From: JAZDLX01 sp964538455
Lineage (GTDB): Bacteria > Electryoneota > Electryoneia > Electryoneales > Electryoneaceae
Direction of reading: 5' to 3'
Assembly (NCBI GenBank): GCA_964538455.1
Contig: CAZIDZ010000012.1
Location: 1 to 64,000, forward strand
DNA length: 64,000 bases
The translations under genes were made by a program, and so were the position numbers. Shown here piece by piece: positions 1 through 8,606 of this stretch; the stretch's first letter is position 1, and each line of letters begins with the position of its first letter. The notes below the pieces were generated by a model that saw only the letters and a list, made by a program, of their open reading frames with translations, did not search any database and was not told the DNA's origin.

Positions 1-858
1 GCTTCCCGGGACAATCCAAACCTCTATTTCGGCCAGCCCGCGCCGGGCAAAACCGCGGTGAAATTCGCCGAAGGAATCGTCTCCACCGACGGCCATGAAT
101 TCGCGATCAGTTTTACGCCGGATGGCCGGGAGTGCTTTTTCTCGAGGCAGATTCCTGACGTAGGAAACCGTGTTGTCTGGACGCACCTGACGGACAAAGG
201 GTGGAGCGAGCTGGAACCGGCTCCTGTGGCGGGCGACTATGAAGGGTTCGAACCGATTCTGAGCCCCGATGGAAACACGCTCGTTTACCAGTCCTTCGTT
301 CCCGATCCGGAAACGGGGCAGGTGGGGATGCACCAGGTCCATTTGCACCGCACGCAACAGGGGTGGGGGCAGCGGGAAATCCCGGGCCTGCCGTTCAATC
401 CGGGACGTGCGATGTACGCCTCGATGACCTCGGACGGGACCGTTTACACCACGGATATCAGCAAAGGCTTTGGAGACACGAAGATCGTCTGTTCGCGGCT
501 GGTTGACGGTGTCTACCAACCCTTTGAGGTTCTTCCCGATCGGATCAACGCCGCTCCCTTCACGACCTACCCGTTTATCAGCGCCGATGAAAGCTATATG
601 ATCTATACGATGAAAAACTTCCCGTATCCGGTGCTGGACGGTCTTTACCTGACCTACCGTGACAAGAACGGCGACTGGACCAAACCCCAGAAGATCGATA
701 CCGGACTGGAAAGTCCGTCGATGCCCTTTGTCACCGCGGACGGGAAATACCTCTTCATGACCCAGATAAATCATGAGACGGACACCGGTGATATCTACTG
801 GATGGACGCCGGTTTTATCGAGGAGGGGCGGGCTGCCGCTGTGGGGGCGACCCGATAA
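1..858 (+). CDS. PD40/TolB-like beta-propeller protein (5' partial)
   Basis: The reading frame is open from base 1, and the residues before the GTG at 58 (including NLYFGQPAPGKTAVKFA) look like normal protein. The gene therefore starts upstream of the window and GTG 58 is probably not its start. The visible part is a WD40-like/PD40 propeller with blades carrying SPDG-type turns: FTPDGRECFFSR, LSPDGNTLVY, SADESYMIY and VTADGKYLFMTQ. Proteins of this type are usually exported and bind or sense periplasmic ligands, but no signal peptide can be seen because the N-terminus is missing. The substrate is unknown. It ends 36 bases before the convergent nitroreductase gene. Confidence 0.75.
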   Translation, partial: ASRDNPNLYFGQPAPGKTAVKFAEGIVSTDGHEFAISFTPDGRECFFSRQIPDVGNRVVWTHLTDKGWSELEPAPVAGDYEGFEPILSPDGNTLVYQSFVPDPETGQVGMHQVHLHRTQQGWGQREIPGLPFNPGRAMYASMTSDGTVYTTDISKGFGDTKIVCSRLVDGVYQPFEVLPDRINAAPFTTYPFISADESYMIYTMKNFPYPVLDGLYLTYRDKNGDWTKPQKIDTGLESPSMPFVTADGKYLFMTQINHETDTGDIYWMDAGFIEEGRAAAVGATR

Positions 859-894
859 GCCGCTACAGGTTCCATTTATTTTGTGGACAATGGA

Positions 895-1605
895 TCACTC
901 TCCCGGATGCCCCACAGGTATGATGTAGAACACGTCGTTGTTGACGCCGAGCACCTGCTGCACGCGGCTGTCCTGAAATGCTCCCGCGGGAACTGCACCC
1001 AGGCCGAGCGCTGTCGCTTCGAGCAGCAGGTTCTGCGCAGCGTGCCCGCTCTCCATCGCGGCGTAGCGCCATGACCGGTCACGGTATTTACCCTCGAGGC
1101 GGCTTGTCACCGAGGTGATTACCACGCAGATCGCCGCCTCCTTCATCGATTCCTGCCCCAGCGCTGCATCCGAAAGATCCTCAACCGTTTTGTCGCTTGC
1201 CACCTGTTCGAGCGCCTGGTATTTGGGCTCGTAATGATAGACGCCAGGATCGAGGCCTTCGACATGTTGGACGACGATGTAGAGTTCGAGCGGGTAGAGT
1301 GCACCGGCGGAAGGCGCGGTTCGGAACCCTCGCGACGGCGGCGGCATCCGTGAACCGCGGGCGGGTGTCATCCCCTGCGCCGCCCACAGCAGTTGCGAAA
1401 CTTGCCGCAGAGTGAGGGACTCGCTGGTGAACGAGCGCACCGATCGCCTCGTGGCGAGCGCCTGCTCAAGCGTCACCGTTCCGCTGGTGTCGGGTTGGGG
1501 GAGTTCGATCATGGTCTCTTCCGCGCTGGCGGGAAAGGCGAACAGCAGGGACAGAAGCAGCGGCGTCAAGGCTTTCCCGGAAATTCGATGGATCAAGGAA
1601 GTCAT
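895..1605 (-). CDS. SagB-type nitroreductase-fold dehydrogenase, exported
   Basis: This 236-residue protein belongs to the nitroreductase family, close to SagB-type FMN dehydrogenases. Visible motifs are the FMN-contacting RRSVRSF near the start of the mature domain, SAGALYPLELYIV in the middle, and ALGLGAVPAGAF towards the C-terminus. I chose ATG 1605 because AGGAGG lies 5-6 bases upstream and the N-terminus then reads as a signal peptide (MTSLIHRISGKALTPLLLSL, ending near ASA). The longer open frame to 1740 has no such support. Family members reduce nitro groups or oxidise azoline rings in peptide maturation. No peptide-modification partner is nearby, so the substrate is unknown. An exported flavoprotein of this family is somewhat unusual. 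Confidence 0.85.
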   Translation of the reverse strand: MTSLIHRISGKALTPLLLSLLFAFPASAEETMIELPQPDTSGTVTLEQALATRRSVRSFTSESLTLRQVSQLLWAAQGMTPARGSRMPPPSRGFRTAPSAGALYPLELYIVVQHVEGLDPGVYHYEPKYQALEQVASDKTVEDLSDAALGQESMKEAAICVVITSVTSRLEGKYRDRSWRYAAMESGHAAQNLLLEATALGLGAVPAGAFQDSRVQQVLGVNNDVFYIIPVGHPGE

Positions 1606-1848
1606 ACCGGCCTCCTGGTCGCGGGGGGGATAGGGAGTATACTTCACACGACCGCTGCCGTGCTCGGGTGGCTCCTCGGAGCTATACGGAAAGAATCGAG
1701 GTGCGCGGCCGTTTTCAACAACGCGAGTTACAGCGGGCAATCACTATTCTTCGAATTTCTCGAATTTCCCCAACGTCTTTTCTCCAACAGTACATTATAG
1801 CGGGCGTTGGAACCGGAAACCGGTCAGCTTTCCGTGGAGGTCCACCCG

Positions 1849-2529
1849 ATGATTTCCTCCCGAGACACCATCATTGAGCCCGTGCCGCGTTCCCGAGAGC
1901 AGGCGCGCAGGTCCTACGATCAGATCAGCCGCTGGTACGACTTTTTCACCGGATCGAGTGAGTGGCGTTTCGTCCGGCGGGGAGTGGAGATGCTCGCGCC
2001 GGGCGGCGGTGAAGCCGTCCTTGAAATCGGCTGCGGCACGGGAAAGGCGCTGGTGGCGCTGGCCGAGGCGGTGGGACCCGAGGGCAAGGTGGTCGGCCTG
2101 GACATCTCCGGGGGAATGCTCCATGTGGCGGGAAAGCGTCTGCAGAACGCCGGCCTGCTGGACCGTGTGGAGCTTGTGGACGCTGACGCGCTCGACGGGC
2201 TTCCCTGTGACGACCGCTGTTATGACGGGGTGCTCGTAAGCTTCATGCTCGATCTGATCGACACGCCCGATCTGTCCCCGTTTCTCGCCGACTGCCGCCG
2301 TGTGCTCAAGCCCGACGGGCGTCTCGAGGTCGTGGCCATGTCTACCGAGGGGGAGGGTGGGCCGATATCACGTCTTTACCATTGGGCGCACCGACGCTAC
2401 CCCGCACTCATCGACTGCCGCCCTGTGCCTTGCCGTCGGCTTCTCGAGGAGGCCGGATTCAGGATTGACGGTTGGCAGTTGCTGCGGATGTGGGGCCTGC
2501 CGGTGGAAATTGTCCGCGGACGGCCCTGA
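1849..2529 (+). CDS. Class I SAM-dependent methyltransferase
   Basis: The 226-residue protein has the SAM-binding motif I VLEIGCGTGKALV, motif II VVGLDISGGML with the ribose-binding aspartate, and a post-motif LKPDGRLEVVAMS. The N-terminus (SYDQISRWYDFFTG) resembles UbiE/MenG-like and arsenite methyltransferase-like enzymes. ATG 1849 was chosen over the TTG at 1807 because GGAGG sits 8 bases upstream. The CPVP-like cysteines near the C-terminus may help substrate binding. The acceptor is unknown. It is divergent from the nitroreductase, with 243 bases between them that would hold both promoters. Confidence 0.85.
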   Translation: MISSRDTIIEPVPRSREQARRSYDQISRWYDFFTGSSEWRFVRRGVEMLAPGGGEAVLEIGCGTGKALVALAEAVGPEGKVVGLDISGGMLHVAGKRLQNAGLLDRVELVDADALDGLPCDDRCYDGVLVSFMLDLIDTPDLSPFLADCRRVLKPDGRLEVVAMSTEGEGGPISRLYHWAHRRYPALIDCRPVPCRRLLEEAGFRIDGWQLLRMWGLPVEIVRGRP

Positions 2530-2611
2530 GCGGCTGCGACAGTGCGTTCAATCAGGACCTTTCATCAGAGTTCTCGCCCGCTGAATGGAACCGGATCACC
2601 CTGGGAAAGAG

Positions 2612-2809
2612 ATGAACATTTCCAGGTTCCTGCTTGATTTTGTCGTTGTCTTCGCAATCGCCTTTCTTGTGGCCGCGCTTGCCAGCTTTTTTCTCAGTCT
2701 CGTTGTTCACGGAAGCGGAGTCGTCGATTGGGAACACGCGGTTCGGCTTGGCATCATTATCGCCGTGATTCTGCCGCTTCTTAAAATTTGGGAAAAGAAG
2801 AGGCGCTGA
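2612..2809 (+). CDS. Small two-span membrane protein
   Basis: A 65-residue protein with two hydrophobic segments (about residues 6-32 and 44-58) and a basic C-terminal IWEKKRR tail, as expected for a cytoplasmic-facing end. I chose ATG 2612 with the GGGAAAGAG just upstream; an alternative ATG at 2585 adds nine polar residues. I do not recognise a family. It lies between the methyltransferase and the glycosyltransferase on the same strand. Confidence 0.55.
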   Translation: MNISRFLLDFVVVFAIAFLVAALASFFLSLVVHGSGVVDWEHAVRLGIIIAVILPLLKIWEKKRR

Positions 2810-2934
2810 TCCTCCGCCGGGTGGTGGTGATAGCCGGAGAACCCACTCGATTTCGTCCCGTCCTTATCTTTCCAGCGTCAGGGGACGCATGTATCTTCTG
2901 CGGAATTGCTGAACGTGCTACACGGGAGTGGACC

Positions 2935-4248
2935 ATGGCCCGGCGAACGGACATCTCGATTTGGAATTCGACACCGGCCCTCTGGATGGCGGGGATCGCG
3001 TTTCTTTTTCACCTGCCCGTGCTGATTACAGGCGGCTATGGCATTTTCCGTGACGAGTTGTATTACATCGCCTGCGCGAATCACCTCGCGTGGGGGTATG
3101 TCGATCAGCCGCCTCTCTCGCTGCTGGTGCTTTGGATCTGGAAAGGAATCTTCGGCAGCTCTCTGTTCTCGATCCGCCTGCTTGCCACCCTGGCCGGGGC
3201 CGCGTCGGTTTACGTGGGAGTTCGGATCGCCGCGCTGCTCGGTGGNNNNNNNNNNNNNNNNNNNNNNNNNNNNNNNNNNNNNNNNNNNNNNNNNNNNNNN
3301 NNNNNNNNNNNNNNNNNNNNNNNNNNNNNNNNNNNNNNNNNNNNNATCTGGGAGGTGGCGCACGGCTGGCCGACACTCGAGTTCATGCACAATGCCACCA
3401 CGTATAAAAACGCCACGATCGGTCCGTTCGCCTTTCTCGGTGATGAAATTCTGAACATGAATCCACTGAACGCTCTTCTCTGGATTGTTGGGGCGGTACT
3501 GCTGTTCAGCCGGATACGGTTCCGTCAGGTTCGTGCGGTCGCCTGGATCTTTCCCGTGGTTCTCCTGATTCTACTGATCAGCGGGACCGCCAAACCCTAC
3601 TACCTGTCGCCTGCATTTACGCTTCCCCTGGGTGCCGGAGCTGCATGGATCGAGTCATTCACGCGAAGGATGCGCAGGAATTTCATCCCGCAGATCGCTG
3701 TGTTGGCACTGATCGCGATTCCAGGTTTTACCATGGCGCCGATGGCGATGCCTGTACTCCCGGCGAACCAGTTCATTAGCTACAGCCGGGCGATCGGGTA
3801 CATGCCATCGGTCGGCGAGCGCAAAGAGATCGGTGTGCTCCCTCAGTTCTACGCTGACATGTTTGGCTGGAAACAGCTGGCGTCGGCTGTCAGCCAGGTG
3901 TACCACTCGCTGCCGGAAGCGGGCAGCGGCAAGGTGATGATCTATGGCCAGAACTACGGGGAAGCCGGGGCGGTCGATTACTTCGGAAAGGCTTTCGGGC
4001 TGCCGCCAGCGTCCAGCCGTCACAACAACTACTGGATTTGGGGACCCCACCCCGCCGATCCCTCGGTGTTCATTATCATCGACGATGACGGCTCGGACCT
4101 GGGGGAGCTGTTCGAGGAGACACGGCTCGCGGCCATTCACAGCTGCAACCTCTGCATGCCTTACGAATCCCGTCTCGAGATCTGGGTCTGCCGCAAACCG
4201 AAAATCGATCTAAGGGAGCTGTGGGAGGAGAATCCCAACTTCAACTGA
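2935..4248 (+). CDS. GT39/ArnT-like membrane glycosyltransferase (interrupted by assembly gap)
   Basis: This is a polytopic GT-C glycosyltransferase of the dolichyl-phosphate-mannose/ArnT type. Such enzymes transfer a sugar from a polyprenyl-phosphate donor on the outer face of the inner membrane. The catalytic loop is visible as YGIFRDELYYIACANHL followed by WGYVDQPPLSLL, and after the gap come the family segments IWEVAHGWPTLEF and a string of membrane spans. ATG 2935 is preceded by a GGGAGTGG Shine-Dalgarno; the longer frame from 2788 lacks one. Bases 3246-3345 are Ns. The frame reads through by chance, so the deduced length is not reliable, and the family normally has about 115-120 residues across this region instead of 33. 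Confidence 0.85.
   Translation: MARRTDISIWNSTPALWMAGIAFLFHLPVLITGGYGIFRDELYYIACANHLAWGYVDQPPLSLLVLWIWKGIFGSSLFSIRLLATLAGAASVYVGVRIAALLGXXXXXXXXXXXXXXXXXXXXXXXXXXXXXXXXXXIWEVAHGWPTLEFMHNATTYKNATIGPFAFLGDEILNMNPLNALLWIVGAVLLFSRIRFRQVRAVAWIFPVVLLILLISGTAKPYYLSPAFTLPLGAGAAWIESFTRRMRRNFIPQIAVLALIAIPGFTMAPMAMPVLPANQFISYSRAIGYMPSVGERKEIGVLPQFYADMFGWKQLASAVSQVYHSLPEAGSGKVMIYGQNYGEAGAVDYFGKAFGLPPASSRHNNYWIWGPHPADPSVFIIIDDDGSDLGELFEETRLAAIHSCNLCMPYESRLEIWVCRKPKIDLRELWEENPNFN
3246..3345. other. Assembly gap (100 N)
   Basis: Exactly 100 Ns, the conventional filler for a gap of unknown size, lie inside the glycosyltransferase gene. From the family's spacing between the first-third membrane segments and the HGWPTLEF segment, the true missing piece is probably about 350 bases. 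Confidence 0.97.
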
Positions 4249-4431
4249 ACTTCTTCCGATGGACGGGTGATGGCCCTCTCCCGAAGTCTCCGCACGCACT
4301 ATTTGGAGTATGTGAAACCCCGCGGCAGGCTCGCGTCTTCCCGGTTCCTTGTTCCTATCCACTTGCAACTTCTTTATCTTTGACACGCTCCGCACGAAAG
4401 ATCGTGCAGACGGTGATACAACGAGAGATTC

Positions 4432-6141
4432 ATGTCTTCCCGTACCTTTACGTTCGCACTCTTGATTCTGACGCTGCTGGTCATCTTCTCCGGCATCGCG
4501 TCCTCTTCCTGCTCCTCACGCCGGCTGACAGCGGATCTGGTGATCCGTGCGGACGTGATCTATACGGCCTATCCGGCCCGTCCCAAAGCGGAGGCCGTAG
4601 CCGTGCGCGCTGGAAGGATTATCGATGTCGGACGGCGGAGCAAGATCAACCGCCTGATCGGAAAAAGGACCAGGGTGCTCGACTACGACGGGGCGGTGCT
4701 GCCCGGCCTGATCGATGCCCACGGGCATCTCGCGAGCCTCGGCAGGGCGCTCAGCAGGATCGATCTCGTTGGCACGCGTGACAAGGACGAAATTCTCGCC
4801 AAAGTGAAAGAGGCGATTCCCGGTTCCGCTGTGGAGGATTGGATTACGGGGCGCGGCTGGGATCAGAACGATTGGCCTGACCAGCAGTTTCCAACCTGGA
4901 AAGACCTGCGCGAAACCGAGTCGCGGGCGGTCGCGCTCTGGCGGGTGGATGGGCACGCGGTTTGGGTAAATCGCACCGCGTTGCGCCTCGCGGGGATTAC
5001 GTCGGCCACGCCGAACCCCGCTGGCGGGCGCATCCTTCATGACGACAGCGGCGAGCCGACGGGGGTTCTCATCGACAAGGCGATGGATCTCGTGTCGCAG
5101 CAGATGCCGAAAGAGGACGTCGCCCTCCGCCGCAAATACGTGATCGCCGGGATGAAGGAGTGCAATCGCTTTGGCTTGGTCGGGGTTGGTGACGCCGCTG
5201 TGGATTCGCTGGGGCTGGCGGTGTACCGGGACCTCGCCGAAAAGGGCGAGCTTACCCTCCGGGTGTACGCCATGCTCGACGGCAGCGATCAGGTGTTCGC
5301 CGAACAGGAGATGCTGCACGGGCCGCAGGGGAGTTCATCGGACATGCTTCGCGTCCGGTCGTTGAAAATGTTCGCGGACGGCGCGCTCGGGTCCCGTGGG
5401 GCGGCGTTGCTGGAACCCTACTCCGACGATCCGGGGAATTACGGACTGATCACCACATCTCGCGCAAAACTCGCGCGGATGACCAGCATTGCGATGGATC
5501 GCGGGTTCCAGGTCTGCGTACACGCCATCGGCGACAGCGCGAACCGGATGGTGCTCGATGTCTTCAGCGCCGCGTTGCTCGGACGGAATCCGGAGGATTT
5601 CCGCCTGCGCGTCGAACACGCCCAGATTCTAGACTCCCTCGACATCCCGCGATTCGGCGAGCAGGGAGTGATCGCTTCGATGCAGCCGACCCACGCCACC
5701 TCCGACATGCCCTGGGTTGAAGAGCGTCTCGGTCCCGAGCGGACTCGGGTGGGAGCCTACGTCTGGAGGAGCCTGCTGGACAGCGGTGCTCGCCTCTGTT
5801 TTGGCAGCGACTTCCCCGTGGAATCGCCGAATCCGATGCTCGGTCTCTACGCCGCCGTTACCCGTCAGGACACGTCGGGGAATCCTCCCGGCGGATGGAT
5901 GCCCGAACAGCGCCTGAGCATGGAGGAGGCGCTCGACGGTTTCACGATCGACGCCGCCTATGCGGAGTTCGCGGAGCGCGTGATCGGCAGCATCGAAAAG
6001 GGGAAGCTGGCGGATTTCACCGTGATCGATACAGACATCTTCCAGGCCGATCCCAAAGCGCTGATTGACGCGAAGGTGCTGGCGACCATAGTCGACGGTG
6101 TCGTCGTTTATGATAGTAAGACAGCTGGCGGTGGCGAATGA
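4432..6141 (+). CDS. YtcJ-like amidohydrolase, exported or lipoprotein
   Basis: This 569-residue metal-dependent hydrolase resembles the YtcJ/AHS family. The N-terminal metal site is LPGLIDAHGHLASLG. Later metal-ligand regions are KMFADGALGSRGA, VHAIGDSANRMVLD, RVEHAQILD and FGSDFPVESPNPM, and the final beta-sandwich piece KGKLADFTVIDTDIF is also typical. An N-terminal hydrophobic stretch (residues 6-24) followed by SSSC suggests export, possibly with lipid attachment at Cys27, though the box is imperfect. Members hydrolyse amides or imines with varied substrates, which cannot be told here. A strong hairpin terminator follows at 6164. Confidence 0.85.
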   Translation: MSSRTFTFALLILTLLVIFSGIASSSCSSRRLTADLVIRADVIYTAYPARPKAEAVAVRAGRIIDVGRRSKINRLIGKRTRVLDYDGAVLPGLIDAHGHLASLGRALSRIDLVGTRDKDEILAKVKEAIPGSAVEDWITGRGWDQNDWPDQQFPTWKDLRETESRAVALWRVDGHAVWVNRTALRLAGITSATPNPAGGRILHDDSGEPTGVLIDKAMDLVSQQMPKEDVALRRKYVIAGMKECNRFGLVGVGDAAVDSLGLAVYRDLAEKGELTLRVYAMLDGSDQVFAEQEMLHGPQGSSSDMLRVRSLKMFADGALGSRGAALLEPYSDDPGNYGLITTSRAKLARMTSIAMDRGFQVCVHAIGDSANRMVLDVFSAALLGRNPEDFRLRVEHAQILDSLDIPRFGEQGVIASMQPTHATSDMPWVEERLGPERTRVGAYVWRSLLDSGARLCFGSDFPVESPNPMLGLYAAVTRQDTSGNPPGGWMPEQRLSMEEALDGFTIDAAYAEFAERVIGSIEKGKLADFTVIDTDIFQADPKALIDAKVLATIVDGVVVYDSKTAGGGE

Positions 6142-6163
6142 TCGTGTCCCCTGGACGGAAAGG

Positions 6164-6198
6164 AGCCCGGTGCTGAAGCACCGGGTTCTTTTATTTTT
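6164..6198 (+). terminator. Rho-independent terminator after the amidohydrolase
   Basis: CCCGGTGC at 6166-6173 pairs perfectly with GCACCGGG at 6178-6185 around a TGAA tetraloop. The hairpin is followed by TTCTTTTATTTTT. It sits 23 bases after the stop codon. Confidence 0.9.
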
Positions 6199-6325
6199 GC
6201 CTGTATGGCGTTCACTGCTTTTTACGACCTCTCGCCCTTTCCCGGCCTGCCTTCCGGTCCTCAGCGAGACGCCCATCTTTCTCTCTATATTTGAATGAGC
6301 CACTTTGGCAGTGGGAGGACGGACG

Positions 6326-7114
6326 ATGGCAGCACACCGTGCGAACAGAACACTCACCCGCTGGGTTTACGTGCTGGCGGCGGTTGCACTGGTTGTTCTC
6401 CTAGCCACTCCTGTCTTCGCCCAACCAGCGGGCAACGTCCCCTTCCGCGCCTATCTGACGGCCGAGGCCGGATGGGGACGGCTGGCGGAAAACATTTACG
6501 ACAACTTTATCGACGACAGCTATTACCGGGCCGGCGGCGGATTCGGCGTTGAATACGGCAAGTACAACGCGGAGGTGCTGTATCGAACGGGCACCGAATC
6601 TTGGCTCGCGGGCATGGCGATCACCGGGTATCGCGGGCCGCTCGCCCCGGATGGAGGGCCTTTCCGCACCCGGGAGATCCAGGTGAAAGTCGGCGTCTCT
6701 CCGTGGTCGGGAAGGTTTCGCGCGCCCGCGGGAGTGCTCGCCTCCTATACCACCTTTTCTTCGGAAACCCTGCTTAACGCCGCCTATCCGGTCGAGCGCT
6801 CCGGGTGGACGATCGGCACCTTTGTCGGCGCGGAACTGTCCGTTACACGCTGGCTGGCGTTCGGTGTCGAAATGCAGTACGACGTCGGTTTGCGCACCGG
6901 CGGACCGGGACCGGCCGACTTCTACTACAACCAATCCCGTGTCACCGAGCCGTTGCGGGATGCGCCCTTTTCCGCGGTGCCGCCCGGAATGTCCTACTTC
7001 GACAGCGTCGGCTTCTTCAACACCCGCACCGATGGCGGCTCGTCGAGAGGCGGTTACCTGATCCAGGTGAGGACGGTGATCTACCTGCCGGAGTTCGGGT
7101 CGGGCAAACCCTAA
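6326..7114 (+). CDS. Exported protein, probably an outer-membrane beta-barrel
   Basis: A 262-residue protein with a clear signal peptide (hydrophobic core LAAVALVVLLATPVFA, then cleavage before QPAG). The mature part alternates hydrophobic and polar residues in many short strands rich in Tyr, Phe and Gly, and ends with a strand-like GGYLIQVRTVIYLPEF, which suggests an 8- to 12-strand barrel. ATG 6326 was chosen because GGGAGG precedes it by about 9 bases; the TTG at 6305 has no such site. I do not recognise a named family. Confidence 0.7.
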   Translation: MAAHRANRTLTRWVYVLAAVALVVLLATPVFAQPAGNVPFRAYLTAEAGWGRLAENIYDNFIDDSYYRAGGGFGVEYGKYNAEVLYRTGTESWLAGMAITGYRGPLAPDGGPFRTREIQVKVGVSPWSGRFRAPAGVLASYTTFSSETLLNAAYPVERSGWTIGTFVGAELSVTRWLAFGVEMQYDVGLRTGGPGPADFYYNQSRVTEPLRDAPFSAVPPGMSYFDSVGFFNTRTDGGSSRGGYLIQVRTVIYLPEFGSGKP

Positions 7115-7131
7115 CAGCAGAGGATCTCACC

Positions 7132-7953
7132 GTGGAGTGGGAGACAGTTCAGGTGCAGACCGGCGAGGACGGTGCGCTCGTTATCATGCAGCGTCCCGAA
7201 CGGCGAAACGCGTTCAACCCGGAAATGATCGCCGATCTCACCGCGGCGTTTAAGGCACTCCGTGACAGCGATACTCGCCTCATCGTTCTCACCGGCGCCG
7301 GTTCCTCCTTCAGCGCCGGTGCCGACCTCGAATACATGAAATCGATTAAGGAGGCCGGCGCGGATGCAAACCGGCGGGATGCCCTCGCTCTCGCCGCGCT
7401 GCTCGAGGAAATCTACACCCACCCGAAACCGGTGATCGCGCGTGTCAACGGCCCCGCGATCGGCGGCGGTTTGGGATTGGTTTGCGCGTGCGACATGGCG
7501 TGGGCGGCGGAGCAGGCCTTTTTCGCTTTCAGCGAAGTGCGGCTCGGCCTCGTGCCCGCCGTGATCGCTCCCTATGTTCTGCGGGCGCTGGGGGAGCGCC
7601 AGGCACGCCGCTGGATGCTGACCGGCGACCGGATCGACGCGAAAACGGCGCTCACCATCGGCCTGGTGCAGGGGGTAGCGCCCCTGGATGCGCTGGATCG
7701 ATCGATCCTCGAAGTGGCCAACTCCCTCAACGCGGCCGGGCCGAACGCGCTCGCCGCGTGCAAACGTCTCATCCGGAGAAGCGGGGAGGAGACCATCGAG
7801 TCTGTCGGCGAGTGGACCGCTGAGCTGATCGCCGAGCTTCGCGGTGGGGCGGAGGGCCAGGAGGGCATGGCCGCCTTTCTTGAAAAACGGTCGCCCGGCT
7901 GGAAACGGGTCGCCGGGAAGCTCGAGGGCGATAAGGCCAGGGACGATGGGTAG
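7132..7953 (+). CDS. Enoyl-CoA hydratase, methylglutaconyl-CoA hydratase-like
   Basis: This 273-residue crotonase-fold enzyme shows the oxyanion-hole segments SSFSAGADLEYM and NGPAIGGGLGLVCACD. The downstream segment FSEVRLGLVPAVIAPYVLRA carries the glutamate equivalent to Glu164 of rat crotonase. The Glu144 position (normally CE in GGGCE) is replaced by LG. That pattern, and GERQARRWMLTGDRIDA, are what I associate with LiuC-type methylglutaconyl-CoA hydratases of leucine degradation. The GTG start at 7132 is set by AGAGGA 7 bases upstream and by the stop of the preceding gene at 7114; the open frame extends further upstream only as a shadow. A split biotin-dependent carboxylase at 36-38 kb could belong to the same pathway. 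Confidence 0.85.
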   Translation: MEWETVQVQTGEDGALVIMQRPERRNAFNPEMIADLTAAFKALRDSDTRLIVLTGAGSSFSAGADLEYMKSIKEAGADANRRDALALAALLEEIYTHPKPVIARVNGPAIGGGLGLVCACDMAWAAEQAFFAFSEVRLGLVPAVIAPYVLRALGERQARRWMLTGDRIDAKTALTIGLVQGVAPLDALDRSILEVANSLNAAGPNALAACKRLIRRSGEETIESVGEWTAELIAELRGGAEGQEGMAAFLEKRSPGWKRVAGKLEGDKARDDG

Positions 7954-7992
7954 GGCGATTCGCTGATGAGTTGGACGGAGGTTGATCACTTG

Positions 7993-8014
7993 CGGTCCCG
8001 GTGCCCCGGGACCG
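7993..8014. terminator. GC-rich hairpin between convergent genes
   Basis: CGGTCCCGG at 7993-8001 pairs with CCGGGACCG at 8006-8014 in the 67-base space between convergent genes. There is no good T-tract on either side, so it may act as a Rho-dependent or mRNA-stabilising hairpin. Confidence 0.5.
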
Positions 8015-8020
8015 TCTTCG

Positions 8021-8494
8021 CTATACAGCCTGCAGCAGTTGGCGTTCGAGGGGGAGCACGCGCTTCAGACGGCGGCTTTCGGGAACCGGAACTTCGTACC
8101 TTACCGCATCGATCAACGTTCGGCCTTTGCGGAGCATGATCCTGTCGGGTTTGACCACTTGGTACAGGAAATGATCGCTTTGGGTGTTCGCGAATCCGTG
8201 AAACACCTGACGTTCTGAATCGTACGAAGTGGTTCCTCTTCCCGAATGGATTCTTAGACCGGCTTGCGCCGGCAACAGTCCCTTGAGTTGCAGGATGGTA
8301 GACTCGCGGGTCGATTCGCCGGATCCGTAAACAAGGTGGATCAGCTCGATGCCGTCGAGGGTGACCGTGGTGCCCGTGGAGTTGCGAATCTGAATCCATT
8401 CGCGGTTCAGCAGCTCCTGGGAAACCTGCTGGTTCAGGCGATCGATCTTCCCGCGCGGGTTGATCATGGCTGCTTCGATCATCAGTCCGTGCAT
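8021..8494 (-). CDS. Lamin-tail-domain-like protein
   Basis: A 157-residue protein whose central part resembles the lamin-tail (LTD) fold: REWIQIRNSTGTTVTLDGIE, then LQLKGLLPAQAGLRIHSG, then DRIMLRKGRTLIDAVRYEVP. The early and late strands and the IDxVxY ending fit that family. LTDs in bacteria usually sit in secreted or nuclease-associated proteins. Here there is no signal peptide and no second domain, so it would be a free cytoplasmic LTD. Alternative starts exist at Met6 and Met10. Function unknown. Confidence 0.6.
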   Translation of the reverse strand: MHGLMIEAAMINPRGKIDRLNQQVSQELLNREWIQIRNSTGTTVTLDGIELIHLVYGSGESTRESTILQLKGLLPAQAGLRIHSGRGTTSYDSERQVFHGFANTQSDHFLYQVVKPDRIMLRKGRTLIDAVRYEVPVPESRRLKRVLPLERQLLQAV

Positions 8495-8606
8495 GGTACC
8501 CCATAACGGATGTTGACACTGCCGGTCATTTTTACTCGTCCGTCACCGGATGGCGGCTGCCCCTTCATCCGGTGGTTCAGTTCCCGATTCAGGCGTAGTA
8601 TACGTT

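Noticed and set aside
58..858. GTG 58 as the start of the first gene
   Set aside because: The frame is open to base 1 with normal-looking protein before it, so the gene is cut by the window edge.
6805..7131. N-terminal extension of the crotonase
   Set aside because: It lies in a different frame of the upstream exported-protein gene and is Arg-rich shadow sequence.
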